Below, piece after piece: positions 35,443 through 43,813 of a DNA stretch of 64,000 nucleotides. How positions within the stretch are numbered: the stretch's first letter is position 1; each line of letters begins with the position of its first letter. The stretch is from positions 208,524-272,523 of the forward strand of contig NZ_LGLW01000002.1 in NCBI RefSeq assembly GCF_013620795.1. The letters run 5' to 3'. This DNA is from Pseudomonas sp. Q2-TVG4-2. GTDB lineage: Bacteria > Pseudomonadota > Gammaproteobacteria > Pseudomonadales > Pseudomonadaceae. Position numbers and translations under genes: made by a program. Under the pieces are notes generated by a model, which saw only the letters and a list, made by a program, of their open reading frames with translations, searched no databases and was not told the origin of the DNA.

Positions 35443-36321
35443 TTAGCCCAGCAGGCCCATGACCATGCCTGGCATCTGGCCAGCTTGCTTGAGCATGGAG
35501 ATACCCGACTGCATGAGCATGGAGTTCTTGCTCATGTTGGCGCTTTCAACGGCGAAGTCAGCGTCCATGATCCGGCCCTTGGCCATCTCGGTGTTGTCCT
35601 TCATGTTGGCCAGGTTGTTGGAGACGTGGCCCAGACGGTTGATGGTGGCACCGAAGGTGGCACGCAGCGAACCGATATCGTTCAGGGCGGTAGCCAGGGT
35701 GTCGATCATGCCGTTAGCGCCAGCTTCGGTAGCGATCTCGGTACCAGCAAGGCCTGGAGCCGTGTAGTTGGTCGACAGACCATCAAGTGTTGTACCCAGC
35801 GCGGCGGATTTGGCAGTGGCGTCGAGGGTCAGCTTCTCGGCAGTGGTGGAACCGATCTGGAAGTTCACCGCGGCTGCGCCGAACTTGCCGGTTGCGCCGG
35901 TCAGGCCAAACAGCTTATCGCCTGCATAGCTGGTGTTGGTCATGATGTTGGCCAGTTCTTTGCCCAGCTCATCATATTCGGATTGCAGCGCGTCGCGATC
36001 AGCCTGGGCGTTGGTGCCGTTGGCGGATTGGGTGGCCAGGTCCTTCATGCGCTGCACGATGTCGGTCATTTCACCGAATGCGCCTTCAGCGGTCTGCAGC
36101 ATGGAGGTGGCATCGCCAGTGTTACGCATGGCAACGCCCATACCGCGGCTCTGCGCGTTCAGACGGGTGGCGATCTGCAGGCCAGCGGCGTCGTCGGCAG
36201 CGGAGTTGATGCGCAGGCCGGTGCCCAGGCGCTGCTGGTTGGTCGACAGAGCGCTGTTGAACTTGTTCAGGCTGGTGTTGGTGGTCAGTGCGGAATAGTT
36301 AGTGTGAATGGACAGAGCCAT
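35443..36321 (-). CDS. lafA: Lateral flagellin LafA
   Basis: A 292-residue flagellin with conserved D0/D1 ends (MALSIHTNYSALTTNTSLNK, LGTGLRINSAADDAAGLQIA; C-terminal MKDNTEMAKGRIMDADFAVE and SISMLKQAGQMP-type helix) and a short variable middle, characteristic of lateral flagellins. It forms the filament. The ATG at 36321 has AAGGA upstream; an open extension to 36423 is non-coding. A LafS promoter lies about 60 bases before it and an intrinsic terminator after it, so lafA is a single-gene transcript. No second flagellin gene and no glycosylation genes are present in the block. Confidence 0.96.
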   Translation of the reverse strand: MALSIHTNYSALTTNTSLNKFNSALSTNQQRLGTGLRINSAADDAAGLQIATRLNAQSRGMGVAMRNTGDATSMLQTAEGAFGEMTDIVQRMKDLATQSANGTNAQADRDALQSEYDELGKELANIMTNTSYAGDKLFGLTGATGKFGAAAVNFQIGSTTAEKLTLDATAKSAALGTTLDGLSTNYTAPGLAGTEIATEAGANGMIDTLATALNDIGSLRATFGATINRLGHVSNNLANMKDNTEMAKGRIMDADFAVESANMSKNSMLMQSGISMLKQAGQMPGMVMGLLG

Positions 36322-36382
36322 GATGATCATCCTTCGTGCGATTGGGCTGTTAGGAGCTGGCTTGACTGCCTGCTGAAAAGGT

Positions 36383-36411
36383 AAGGCGACAACACGGAGC
36401 GAAGGATTAAA
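36383..36411 (-). promoter_or_regulatory. lafA: Predicted LafS (sigma-28) promoter of lafA
   Basis: On the minus strand, TTTAA (36411-36407), 16 bases, then GTCGCCTT (36390-36383), 62 bases before the lafA ATG. A flagellin gene is the classic target of a flagellar sigma-28 factor, which makes this the anchor for the motif found at the other sites. Confidence 0.8.
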
Positions 36412-36528
36412 TCCTGACGTCAAATATTTTTATGATCTGCCTGTAGGAGGCGCGCCCCGCTGAGAACGCACGCCTATTAACCGCGAAATAAAAGATTCGC
36501 CAGGGCGGGCCTTCCAGCACAACTCACT

Positions 36529-36552
36529 AAAGCCAAAGCCAAAGCCAAAGCC
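36529..36552. repeat. (AAAGCC)4 tandem repeat
   Basis: Four perfect copies of AAAGCC between lafA and flgA, outside any gene. Copy number could vary by slippage, but the site lies upstream of the lafA promoter, so an effect on expression is uncertain. Confidence 0.8.
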
Positions 36553-36588
36553 AATGCACATTGCGTAAGCCTCGGCCGCTCCGCTTCG

Positions 36589-36710
36589 GTGGGAGGCGCG
36601 CCCCGCGGCGAAGACGAGCTCTCTGCCGGCTAAAAGCTAAAAAGCTTCGCCCCGGGGCGGGCCTCCCACAAAAGCAGGGCAAAAGCTCCGCCCCGGGGCG
36701 GGCCTCCCAC
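36589..36710. repeat. REP cluster between lafA and flgA
   Basis: One forward copy starts at 36589 (GTGGGAGGCGCGCCCCGCGG) and two inverse copies in tandem lie at about 36641-36669 and 36681-36710 (both ending CGGGGCGGGCCTCCCAC). The same family occurs at 12062-12140 beside flhA. Confidence 0.82.
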
Positions 36711-36784
36711 AAAAGCAGAGTAAAAACTGCCCCCGCCCCGTTTGCGTAGGCGGACCTCGCGATGGTTTCGCGGTTGGCGGCGCT

Positions 36785-37579
36785 TCAGAACGTACTCGTA
36801 ACAACCCCTTCTTCTATCACCTTCGCATCGATCACTTTGCCGCTGCGCGTGTTGCGCACGCGGATGACGTCGCCGGGCTGGCCGTCGCCCAGGGCTTCGC
36901 CGGAGGCGGACGCTTCGATGCCGTCGTTGCTGGCAACGATCTTTACCGGCTCCCCGCGTTTGACCGCCATGGCCTGCTCCAACAGCGATGGAGTGATGGT
37001 CTGGCCTGCGCGGATACGGCGTTTGGCGGCCATGCCGATGACTTCATCCAGGCGGTTGTAATAACCGCGCCGGGCCTTGGCGATGTTGATGCGCTCCAGC
37101 CGGATATCGCCGGGGCGAATGGTCTGGCCACGGTCGATGATCCCCTCGGCGTGTACGGCGGGCAGGAACACGTGCGCCTGCGCGGTAGCGTTCAGCGACC
37201 AGCCGGGCGTGTCCGGGCAATTGATCTGCAGTTGCTGGCGCTCCATGGCCGAGGGCGCATCGCCGGTGGCACGTATCTGCAGGACGTTCGCGCAAGGCGG
37301 CAGGTTGGCAGTGCTCGCCGGTAGGTTGGTTTCGTAGCGCAGCTGCATGCTCTGCCAGCCCTGGCGCTCCGCCTGCCGTTCGAGCATCGCGCGCACATGA
37401 TTTTCCAACGCCTGTTGCACTTGTGCGGTGGCGTCCCCGTGCGCCTGGGTAGCACCGGCCAGCATGAGCAGGGCGGCGACGAACCAGGCGGAAACGGCCT
37501 TTCCGCTTCGCTTGTCCAAGACCTTTCGATGCGGAAGGCGGGGCTCTGATGGGGCGCTGCAGTTGAAGTAATTAGTCAT
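36785..37579 (-). CDS. flgA: Lateral P-ring chaperone FlgA
   Basis: A periplasmic chaperone for P-ring assembly, up to 264 residues. A signal peptide (AWFVAALLMLAGATQAHG, about residues 31-48) is followed by a SAF-type domain (GQTIRPGDIRLERINIAKAR, VIGMAAKRRIRAGQTI) and the FlgA C-terminal fold (GQPGDVIRVRNTRSGKVIDA). The N-terminal 30 residues before the signal peptide are unusually long. They contain the reverse complement of a 20-base repeat also found in the lafB leader, so the true start may be downstream. It diverges from flgB. Confidence 0.88.
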   Translation of the reverse strand: MTNYFNCSAPSEPRLPHRKVLDKRSGKAVSAWFVAALLMLAGATQAHGDATAQVQQALENHVRAMLERQAERQGWQSMQLRYETNLPASTANLPPCANVLQIRATGDAPSAMERQQLQINCPDTPGWSLNATAQAHVFLPAVHAEGIIDRGQTIRPGDIRLERINIAKARRGYYNRLDEVIGMAAKRRIRAGQTITPSLLEQAMAVKRGEPVKIVASNDGIEASASGEALGDGQPGDVIRVRNTRSGKVIDAKVIEEGVVTSTF

Positions 37580-37611
37580 GTAAAACAGCCAGTTACCTAC
37601 GTTCGATGGTT

Positions 37612-37627
37612 CGGCACGGATTCTGCA
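37612..37627 (+). promoter_or_regulatory. Predicted sigma-54 promoter of the flgB operon
   Basis: CGGCACGGATTCTGCA at 37612-37627 has the required GG (37613-37614), 10 bases, and GC (37625-37626), close to TGGCACG-N4-TTGCA. It lies about 60 bases before the flgB ATG. LafK is the likely activator. Confidence 0.75.
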
Positions 37628-37688
37628 GACACTCCTGCAAAGCTGCGGACTGTCATTCGGTCCGCTCGTGCTGCAAAGGTATCGGTGA

Positions 37689-38054
37689 ATGAGTATACGG
37701 ATTGATGACGCCCTGGGCGTTCACGAACGCGCGCTGGGTTTGCGCATGCAACGCAGCGAGATTCTCGCGGCGAACCTGGCCAACGAAGACACCCCGGGCT
37801 TCCAGGCACGGGACATCGACTTCAGCAAGGAAATGCAGCGGCTGCAAAGCGCTACATCGCCGCGCATGAGCCTGGCCGGCACCGATCCAAAGCTGCTATT
37901 TCGCGTTCCTGGGCAGGCTTCGCAGGACGGCAATACCGTCGAGCTGTCAACCGAGCAGGCGCAGTTCTCGCGCAATTCCATGGATTTCCAGACCAGCCTG
38001 ACCTTCGTCACGATGAAATTTCGTGGCTTGAAGCAGGCCATCGAGGGACGTTGA
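37689..38054 (+). CDS. flgB: Lateral flagellar proximal rod protein FlgB
   Basis: A 121-residue rod protein. RMQRSEILAANLANEDTPGF is the rod-protein N-terminal signature (xxNLANxxTPGF), and the C-terminal half resembles proximal rod proteins. First gene of the flgBCDEFGHIJKL operon, placed after a predicted sigma-54 promoter. It joins the MS-ring/FliE to the rest of the rod. Confidence 0.94.
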   Translation: MSIRIDDALGVHERALGLRMQRSEILAANLANEDTPGFQARDIDFSKEMQRLQSATSPRMSLAGTDPKLLFRVPGQASQDGNTVELSTEQAQFSRNSMDFQTSLTFVTMKFRGLKQAIEGR

Positions 38055-38058
38055 AGTC

Positions 38059-38487
38059 ATGTCATTCGATTCGATCTACCGCATCGCCGGCTCGGCCATG
38101 AACGCGCAGACCGTGCGCCTCAATACCGTGGCGAGCAACCTGGCCAACACCGATTCGGCGGCCAACAACGCCGCCGATGTTTATCAGGCACGCAAGCCGA
38201 TGTTCGCCGCCGTGTACGAGAACAACTCGCTGACCCGGGGCGTGGGCCTCGGCGGTGCCCATGTACAGGTGCTCGACGTGGTCACCTCCGGCGCCGAACC
38301 CAAGCGCCGTTACGAACCAGGCAATCCGCTGGCTGACGGTAACGGCTACGTTTACTACCCCGACATCAACGAGATCGAAGAGATGACCGACATGATGTCG
38401 GCCACACGCAGTTTCGAGACCGGCGTCGAGGTGCTCAACCGCGTGAAAAGCATGCAGCAGAGCCTGCTCAGACTTGGAGATTCCTGA
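38059..38487 (+). CDS. flgC: Lateral flagellar proximal rod protein FlgC
   Basis: A 142-residue rod protein with the N-terminal motif RLNTVASNLANTDSAANNAA and the C-terminal rod helix around EIEEMTDMMSATRSFETGVE. It follows flgB by 4 bases and overlaps flgD by 1 base. It forms the proximal rod with FlgB, FlgF and FliE. Confidence 0.95.
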   Translation: MSFDSIYRIAGSAMNAQTVRLNTVASNLANTDSAANNAADVYQARKPMFAAVYENNSLTRGVGLGGAHVQVLDVVTSGAEPKRRYEPGNPLADGNGYVYYPDINEIEEMTDMMSATRSFETGVEVLNRVKSMQQSLLRLGDS

Positions 38488-39167
38488 TGACTACAGTCAA
38501 TGCGAGCCAGGGCAGCGGCTTGTCCGGTAGCGGCACAGAGCAGATCAAACAAGCGGTGAACGTCAGCGATGCCACGCAGATGGAGAACAACTTCATCAGC
38601 CTGATGGTCGCGCAGATCAAGTATCAGGACCCGACCAAGCCGGTCGACAGCACCGAGTTCCTCAATCAATTCTCGGCAATGTCGCAGGTCAAGAGCATGG
38701 AAAACCTGGCGACCCTGGCGCAGAACAATCTGGTGCTGACCGACAACCTGCAGACCCTGACCGCTGCTGGCCTGGTCGGCCAGCAGGTGAGCGTGGCGGT
38801 TGAATCGCTGGACTTGAGCGGGCAGACCGTCAGCGGTCAGTTCGATTTGACCCATGCATCGACTCGCACCGCGTTGCTGTTGACCGATTCCAACGGCACG
38901 CAGACCCGTATCGAGCTGGGCGCGCAGTCCGCCGGTAAGGTCCCCTTTGTGATCGATCCGGCCAAGCATGGCCTGCGCGACGGTCAATACAGCGTCAGCA
39001 TCGAATCGGAAAACGGCGAATTCCCGCAGGTGGAAGTCGCCGGCCAGGTCTCCAACGTGCGCGTCAGTGCCGAGGGGCCGGTGCTTCAGGTTCAGGGCGT
39101 CGGTTCGGTGCCCTTCTACAACATCCTTGAATTCGCCCAGGCCGACGCTGGGCTGCTCGGCGGCTGA
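38487..39167 (+). CDS. flgD: Lateral hook-capping protein FlgD
   Basis: A 226-residue hook scaffold protein. The conserved N-terminal part NFISLMVAQIKYQDPTKPVD (about residue 30) is diagnostic of FlgD, and beta-rich domains follow. It sits at the tip of the growing hook and is discarded when the hook is complete. Confidence 0.95.
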   Translation: MTTVNASQGSGLSGSGTEQIKQAVNVSDATQMENNFISLMVAQIKYQDPTKPVDSTEFLNQFSAMSQVKSMENLATLAQNNLVLTDNLQTLTAAGLVGQQVSVAVESLDLSGQTVSGQFDLTHASTRTALLLTDSNGTQTRIELGAQSAGKVPFVIDPAKHGLRDGQYSVSIESENGEFPQVEVAGQVSNVRVSAEGPVLQVQGVGSVPFYNILEFAQADAGLLGG

Positions 39168-39217
39168 GCCTCGCGGTTCGCCAGTCCTCATTTCAACTTA
39201 CGTATCGAGATCAGCCC

Positions 39218-40408
39218 ATGAGCTTCAATATCGCCCTGACCGGCCTGTCCGCCGTCAACGAACAACTCAACACCATCGGCAACAACATCGCTAACTCCGG
39301 CACCGTCGGCTTCAAGTCTTCGCGCACCGATTTCGGCAGCCTCTATGCCGAGACCCAGGCGATGGGGGTCGAGGTCATCGGCACCACCCAGAGCATCAGT
39401 CAGGGCGGTGCGCTGACCACCACCAACCGCAACCTGGACCTGGCGATCTCCGGCGGTGGCTTCTTCGTCACCCGCGCCAGCAATGGCGATGTTGCCTACA
39501 CCCGCGCCGGGATGTTCGGTACCGACAAGGACAGCTACCTGACCAACAGCCTGGGTCAGCGTCTGCAGGGCTACCCGACCGATGCGGCAGGCAATCTGCA
39601 GACCGGTGTGATCGGTGACTTGCAGATGAAAGCCGGCGGCTTGCCCGCAAAAGCCACCGATGAGCTGAGTTTCGTTGCCAACCTCGACGCCAACCAGGCA
39701 GTGCCCGCCGTGGCCTTCGATCCGCAGGTCGCCGACAGCTACAACTCCACCTACACCACCAAGGTGTTCGATTCCCAGGGCAAAGAACACACCCTGACCC
39801 AGTACTTCGCCAAGACCGCCGATAACAGCTGGGATGCCCACTATTACGTTGACGGCACGGCCATTGCCGCCAGCCCGCAGGCGCTGTCCTTCAATACCGA
39901 CGGCTCGTTGGCCGCGCCGATCGGCCCGGTAGCGCTGGCCGCGACCCTTGGCGGCGGCGTCGATCCGTTGAATATTCAGCTCGATTACAGTGGTACCAGC
40001 CAGTACGGCTCTCAATTCAACGTCACCGGCAACCGCGCCACTGGCTACGCTGCGGGCGAGCAGACCGGGATGAGCGTGGAGAAGGACGGCAAGGTCTACG
40101 CCAGCTTCTCCAACGGCGAGCGTCTGCTCCAGGGCCAAGTGATACTGGCCAGCTTCGTCAATCCTGAAGGTCTGAAGAACATCAGTGGCACCGCCTGGAC
40201 CGAAACCGCCGCCTCGGGCGTGGCGCTGGTCGGTGCGCCGGGTGTTGGCCAGCTCGGCAGCCTCTCGGCCGGCGCGCTGGAGAGCTCCAACGTCGACCTC
40301 ACCCAGCAGCTGGTAGGCCTGATGGAAGGCCAGCGTAACTACCAGGCCAACACCCAGGTCATTTCCACCAACAAGGAACTGACCCAGGTTCTGTTCAACG
40401 CGCTCTGA
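39218..40408 (+). CDS. flgE: Lateral hook protein FlgE
   Basis: A 396-residue hook subunit. N-terminal LTGLSAVNEQLNTIGNNIAN and NSGTVGFKSSRTDFGSLYAE, and C-terminal LESSNVDLTQQLVGLMEGQR and NTQVISTNKELTQVLFNAL, are the FlgE signatures; the middle domains (D1/D2) vary. It follows flgD by 50 bases, the largest gap in the operon before flgJ. Confidence 0.95.
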   Translation: MSFNIALTGLSAVNEQLNTIGNNIANSGTVGFKSSRTDFGSLYAETQAMGVEVIGTTQSISQGGALTTTNRNLDLAISGGGFFVTRASNGDVAYTRAGMFGTDKDSYLTNSLGQRLQGYPTDAAGNLQTGVIGDLQMKAGGLPAKATDELSFVANLDANQAVPAVAFDPQVADSYNSTYTTKVFDSQGKEHTLTQYFAKTADNSWDAHYYVDGTAIAASPQALSFNTDGSLAAPIGPVALAATLGGGVDPLNIQLDYSGTSQYGSQFNVTGNRATGYAAGEQTGMSVEKDGKVYASFSNGERLLQGQVILASFVNPEGLKNISGTAWTETAASGVALVGAPGVGQLGSLSAGALESSNVDLTQQLVGLMEGQRNYQANTQVISTNKELTQVLFNAL

Positions 40409-40417
40409 GGCTGATCC

Positions 40418-41146
40418 ATGGATCGTTTGGGATACACCGCGATGACCGCCGCCAGCCGCACGATGATGTCGCTGCAGGTGCGTTCGAACAACCTCGCCAA
40501 CGTCAATACACCGGGCTTTCGCGCCGACATGGAGCGTGCGCAGGCGGTAGCGGTCGAGGGCTACGGCTACGACAGTCGGCACATGGCCGTGGTGCAGAAC
40601 AATGGCGTCAATCTCGCTGCCGGTCCGCTGATGGCCACCGGTCGCGGGCTGGATTTCGCCGTCAAGGGCACCGGCCTGATCGTTCTGCAGGACGGGGAAG
40701 GCGAGGCCTACACCCGTCAGGGCAGCATGCAGATCGATGCCGAAGGCCGCCTGACCCTGAACGGCCGCGCTGTCATGGGCGAAGGCGGGCCGATCGAATT
40801 GCCCGAGCATGACCGGGTGGAAATCGGCAACGACGGTACCGTGTCGATCATGGCGCCGGGTGACTGGATGATGGCCGAGGTCGATCGCATCCGTCTGGTC
40901 GACGTCGCCGCGGCAGACCTGATGAAGAACGAGGCCGGCCTGCTGGTGACGCGCAACGGCGAACCCGCCGCACCCAGCGAAGACGTACGCCTGGCCAGCG
41001 GTTTCCTCGAGTCGAGCAACGTTTCGGCAATCGACGAGCTGGCCTCGACCATGAGCCTCAACCGCCTGTTCGAAACCCAGGTAAAGATGATGAAAGCCGC
41101 CGAGGACCTTTCCGACGCCGGCAACCGAATGATCCGCGGCAGCTGA
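40418..41146 (+). CDS. flgF: Lateral proximal rod protein FlgF
   Basis: A 242-residue rod protein. SLQVRSNNLANVNTPGFRAD at the N-terminus, a middle Flg-type beta domain, and ESSNVSAIDELASTMSLNRL with a terminal FETQVKMMKA helix identify the FlgF/FlgG family. The order before flgG and the shorter length make it FlgF. Confidence 0.94.
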   Translation: MDRLGYTAMTAASRTMMSLQVRSNNLANVNTPGFRADMERAQAVAVEGYGYDSRHMAVVQNNGVNLAAGPLMATGRGLDFAVKGTGLIVLQDGEGEAYTRQGSMQIDAEGRLTLNGRAVMGEGGPIELPEHDRVEIGNDGTVSIMAPGDWMMAEVDRIRLVDVAAADLMKNEAGLLVTRNGEPAAPSEDVRLASGFLESSNVSAIDELASTMSLNRLFETQVKMMKAAEDLSDAGNRMIRGS

Positions 41147-41160
41147 TCGGGAGATAACGC

Positions 41161-41946
41161 ATGAATTCCGCACTTTGGGTCAGCAAGACCGGTCTGGCCG
41201 CCCAGGACACCGCCATGGCGACCGTCGCCAACAACCTGGCGAACGTCAACACCAACGGCTTCAAGGCCGACCGCGCCGTCTTCGAAGATCTGTTCTACAG
41301 CATCGAGAAGCAACCTGGCGCTCAGGCTGACGAGATCAACACCGTGCCGTCCGGTATTCAGCTCGGCAGCGGCGTGCGCGTGGCAGGCACTCAGAAGGTG
41401 TTTACCGAAGGCAGCATCCAGACCACCGGCCAGCCGATGGACCTGGCGATCGTCGGGCGTGGCTTCTTTCAGGTCGAGTCGCCCAACGGCGACATTCTCT
41501 ATACCGAGAACGGCCAGTTCCAGCTCAACGCTGAAGGCGTGATGGTCAATGCTCAGGGCCTGCCGCTGGCGCCGGCCATCGAAGTGCCGCAGGGCAGCAC
41601 CGGCTTCACCGTGGGTTCCGACGGCATCGTCACCGCTGTACTGGCGGGCGACACCCTGCCGTCCGAGCTGGGTCAGATCACCCTGGTCAACTTCACCAAT
41701 CCGGGTGGTCTGGAAGCGCTGGGCGGAAACCTCTATCGCGAAAGCGTCGCCAGCGGCGAAGCCGTGGAAGGCGTGCCGGGCGAGGAAGGCCTCGGCCAGC
41801 TCAAACAGGGCGTGCTGGAAGGCTCGAATGTGCAGGTGGTCGAGGCCATGGTGGCGATGATCGCCATCCAGCGTGCCTATGAGGCCAACGCCAAGGTGCT
41901 TGACGCCGCGTCGGGCATGCAGCAGTTCCTCAACCAGACCGTCTGA
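41161..41946 (+). CDS. flgG: Lateral distal rod protein FlgG
   Basis: A 261-residue distal rod subunit. The segment TVANNLANVNTNGFKADRAV and the insertion FYSIEKQPGAQADEINTVPS, followed by GIQLGSGV, match the FlgG-specific region that makes the rod stiff; the end is EGSNVQVVEAMVAMIAIQRA. It runs into flgH without a gap. Confidence 0.96.
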   Translation: MNSALWVSKTGLAAQDTAMATVANNLANVNTNGFKADRAVFEDLFYSIEKQPGAQADEINTVPSGIQLGSGVRVAGTQKVFTEGSIQTTGQPMDLAIVGRGFFQVESPNGDILYTENGQFQLNAEGVMVNAQGLPLAPAIEVPQGSTGFTVGSDGIVTAVLAGDTLPSELGQITLVNFTNPGGLEALGGNLYRESVASGEAVEGVPGEEGLGQLKQGVLEGSNVQVVEAMVAMIAIQRAYEANAKVLDAASGMQQFLNQTV

Positions 41947-41955
41947 GTGCTGACG

Positions 41956-42618
41956 ATGCGTATTTCGATCCTGCTCGCCGCACTGCTCTTGCTCGGCGGC
42001 TGCGCCAGCTTCAACGAGATGCTGCCGGAAGAGCCGTCCAGCGAATACGAGCCGCTGGAGCTCGACTACAGCTTGCCGCCGACCACCGGTGGCGGCCTGT
42101 TCCGCTCCGGCTACAGCGGTTCACTGATCAGCGACAATCGTGCGGTGCGGGTTGGCGACATCCTCACCGTGGTGTTGGACGAATCCACCCAGTCGAGCAA
42201 GAGCGCCGGGACCAGCTTCGGCAAGGAATCCAGCGTCGGGATCGACATTCCCACGGTGCTCGGCAAGGCCTACCCCAATGTCGAAACCTCGGCCGGTGCC
42301 GAGCGTGACTTCAAGGGCTCGGCCAAGAGTTCACAGCAGAACACCCTGCAGGGCTCCATTGCCGTGACCGTGCACCGCGTACTGCCCAACGGCACGCTAT
42401 TGATTAAGGGTGAAAAGACCCTGCGTCTGAACCAGGGCGATGAGTTCATTCGCCTCGCGGGTCTGGTACGGGTCGACGACATCAACCGCTACAACCAGGT
42501 GTCCTCGCAGAGCGTGGCTAACGCCAAGATTTCCTACGCCGGGCGCGGTGTACTCAACGACAGCAACTCGGCCGGCTGGCTGACGCGCTTCTTCGCCTCG
42601 CCGCTGTTCCCTCTTTAA
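41956..42618 (+). CDS. flgH: Lateral L-ring lipoprotein FlgH
   Basis: A 220-residue lipoprotein. The signal peptide MRISILLAALLLLGGC ends in the lipobox with Cys16. The conserved L-ring region includes GSLISDNRAVRVGDILTVVL and the end of the protein GRGVLNDSNSAGWLTRFFAS. It forms the outer-membrane bushing around the rod. A GTG at 41947 would add 3 residues; the ATG at 41956 gives a cleaner signal peptide. Confidence 0.94.
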   Translation: MRISILLAALLLLGGCASFNEMLPEEPSSEYEPLELDYSLPPTTGGGLFRSGYSGSLISDNRAVRVGDILTVVLDESTQSSKSAGTSFGKESSVGIDIPTVLGKAYPNVETSAGAERDFKGSAKSSQQNTLQGSIAVTVHRVLPNGTLLIKGEKTLRLNQGDEFIRLAGLVRVDDINRYNQVSSQSVANAKISYAGRGVLNDSNSAGWLTRFFASPLFPL

Positions 42619-42631
42619 GTGAAGCCTTGAA

Positions 42632-43744
42632 ATGACTAGCCCGATGCGATCCCTGAAGCTGTTTTTCGCCGCCGTCGCGCTGTGCTGGCAACTGCCGGCT
42701 CAGGCCGTGCCACTGATGGACCTGGTGGATGTAGAAGGTATCCGCGGCAACCAGCTGATCGGCTATGGCCTGGTGGTCGGCCTGGACGGCACTGGTGACA
42801 AGAATCAGGTGAAGTTCACCAACCAGTCGGTGGTCAACCTGATCAAGCAGTTCGGCGTGAACCTGCCGCCGAACGTCGACCCGAAGCTGAAAAACGTCGC
42901 CGCAGTGACCATTACCGCCACGGTGCCGCCTTCCTACAGCGCCGGTCAGAGCGTGGACGTCACGGTGTCATCGCTGGGTGATGCCAAGAGCCTGCGCGGC
43001 GGCCAGCTGCTGATGACCCCGCTGCAGGGCGTGGACGGTGAGGTCTATGCGCTCGCCCAAGGCGCGGTGATCGTCGGCGGTGTCAATGCCGAGGGAGCCA
43101 GCGGCTCCAAGGTGGCGATCAACACCTCGAACAGCGGCCTGATCCCTAACGGCGCCACCATCGAGCGGATGATTCCCAGCGACTTCACCGAGCGTCCGGA
43201 CGTGATGCTCAACGTACGCCAGCCAAGCTTCCAGACGGTGACTCGGGTGGTCGATGCCGTCGACGCCTACTTCGGCAAGGGCACCGCTACCGCACTCAAC
43301 GCGACCAAGATTTCGATTCGCGCGCCGGTTACCAGTACCCAGCGCATGAGCTTCATGGCGATGCTCGAACGTCTGGACGTGGAGGAGGGTCGCACCCGGC
43401 CGAAGGTGGTGTTCAACAGCCGCACCGGCACCGTGGTCGTCGGTCAGGGCGTGCGGGTGAAGGCCGCCGCGGTTGCTCATGGCAGCCTGACCGTGACAAT
43501 CAGCGAGCGCCCGCAGGTTAGCCAGCCGAACGCCTTTGCTGGCGGCGAAACCGTGGTCACGCCGCAGTCGGACGTCGCGATCGAGCAGGACCGCAAGGCC
43601 ATGTTCAAGTGGCCCGAAGGCGCCAGCTTGGAAAGCATCATCAGCACCATCAACAGTCTCGGCGCTACGCCCGACGACGTGATGAGCATCCTGCAGTCGC
43701 TGGAGCGTGCCGGCGCGCTGAACGCCGAACTGATCGTGATGTAA
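42632..43744 (+). CDS. flgI: Lateral P-ring protein FlgI
   Basis: A 370-residue periplasmic protein. A signal peptide (SLKLFFAAVALCWQLPAQA) is followed by DLVDVEGIRGNQLIGYGLVV and GLDGTGDK, the FlgI signature, and the C-terminal LESIISTINSLGATPDDVMS. FlgA helps it to assemble into the P-ring around the rod in the peptidoglycan layer. Confidence 0.96.
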   Translation: MTSPMRSLKLFFAAVALCWQLPAQAVPLMDLVDVEGIRGNQLIGYGLVVGLDGTGDKNQVKFTNQSVVNLIKQFGVNLPPNVDPKLKNVAAVTITATVPPSYSAGQSVDVTVSSLGDAKSLRGGQLLMTPLQGVDGEVYALAQGAVIVGGVNAEGASGSKVAINTSNSGLIPNGATIERMIPSDFTERPDVMLNVRQPSFQTVTRVVDAVDAYFGKGTATALNATKISIRAPVTSTQRMSFMAMLERLDVEEGRTRPKVVFNSRTGTVVVGQGVRVKAAAVAHGSLTVTISERPQVSQPNAFAGGETVVTPQSDVAIEQDRKAMFKWPEGASLESIISTINSLGATPDDVMSILQSLERAGALNAELIVM

Positions 43745-43813
43745 GACCGGGCTGGCGATCCAGCTGTTGTTAACAAAGCAGGCCCGACGCGCAGCAGATT
43801 TTGAACAGGTTCC

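Noticed and set aside
39188..41173. A 661-codon open frame on the minus strand
   Set aside because: It is antisense to flgE and flgF, which are clearly coding; its product has no family resemblance.
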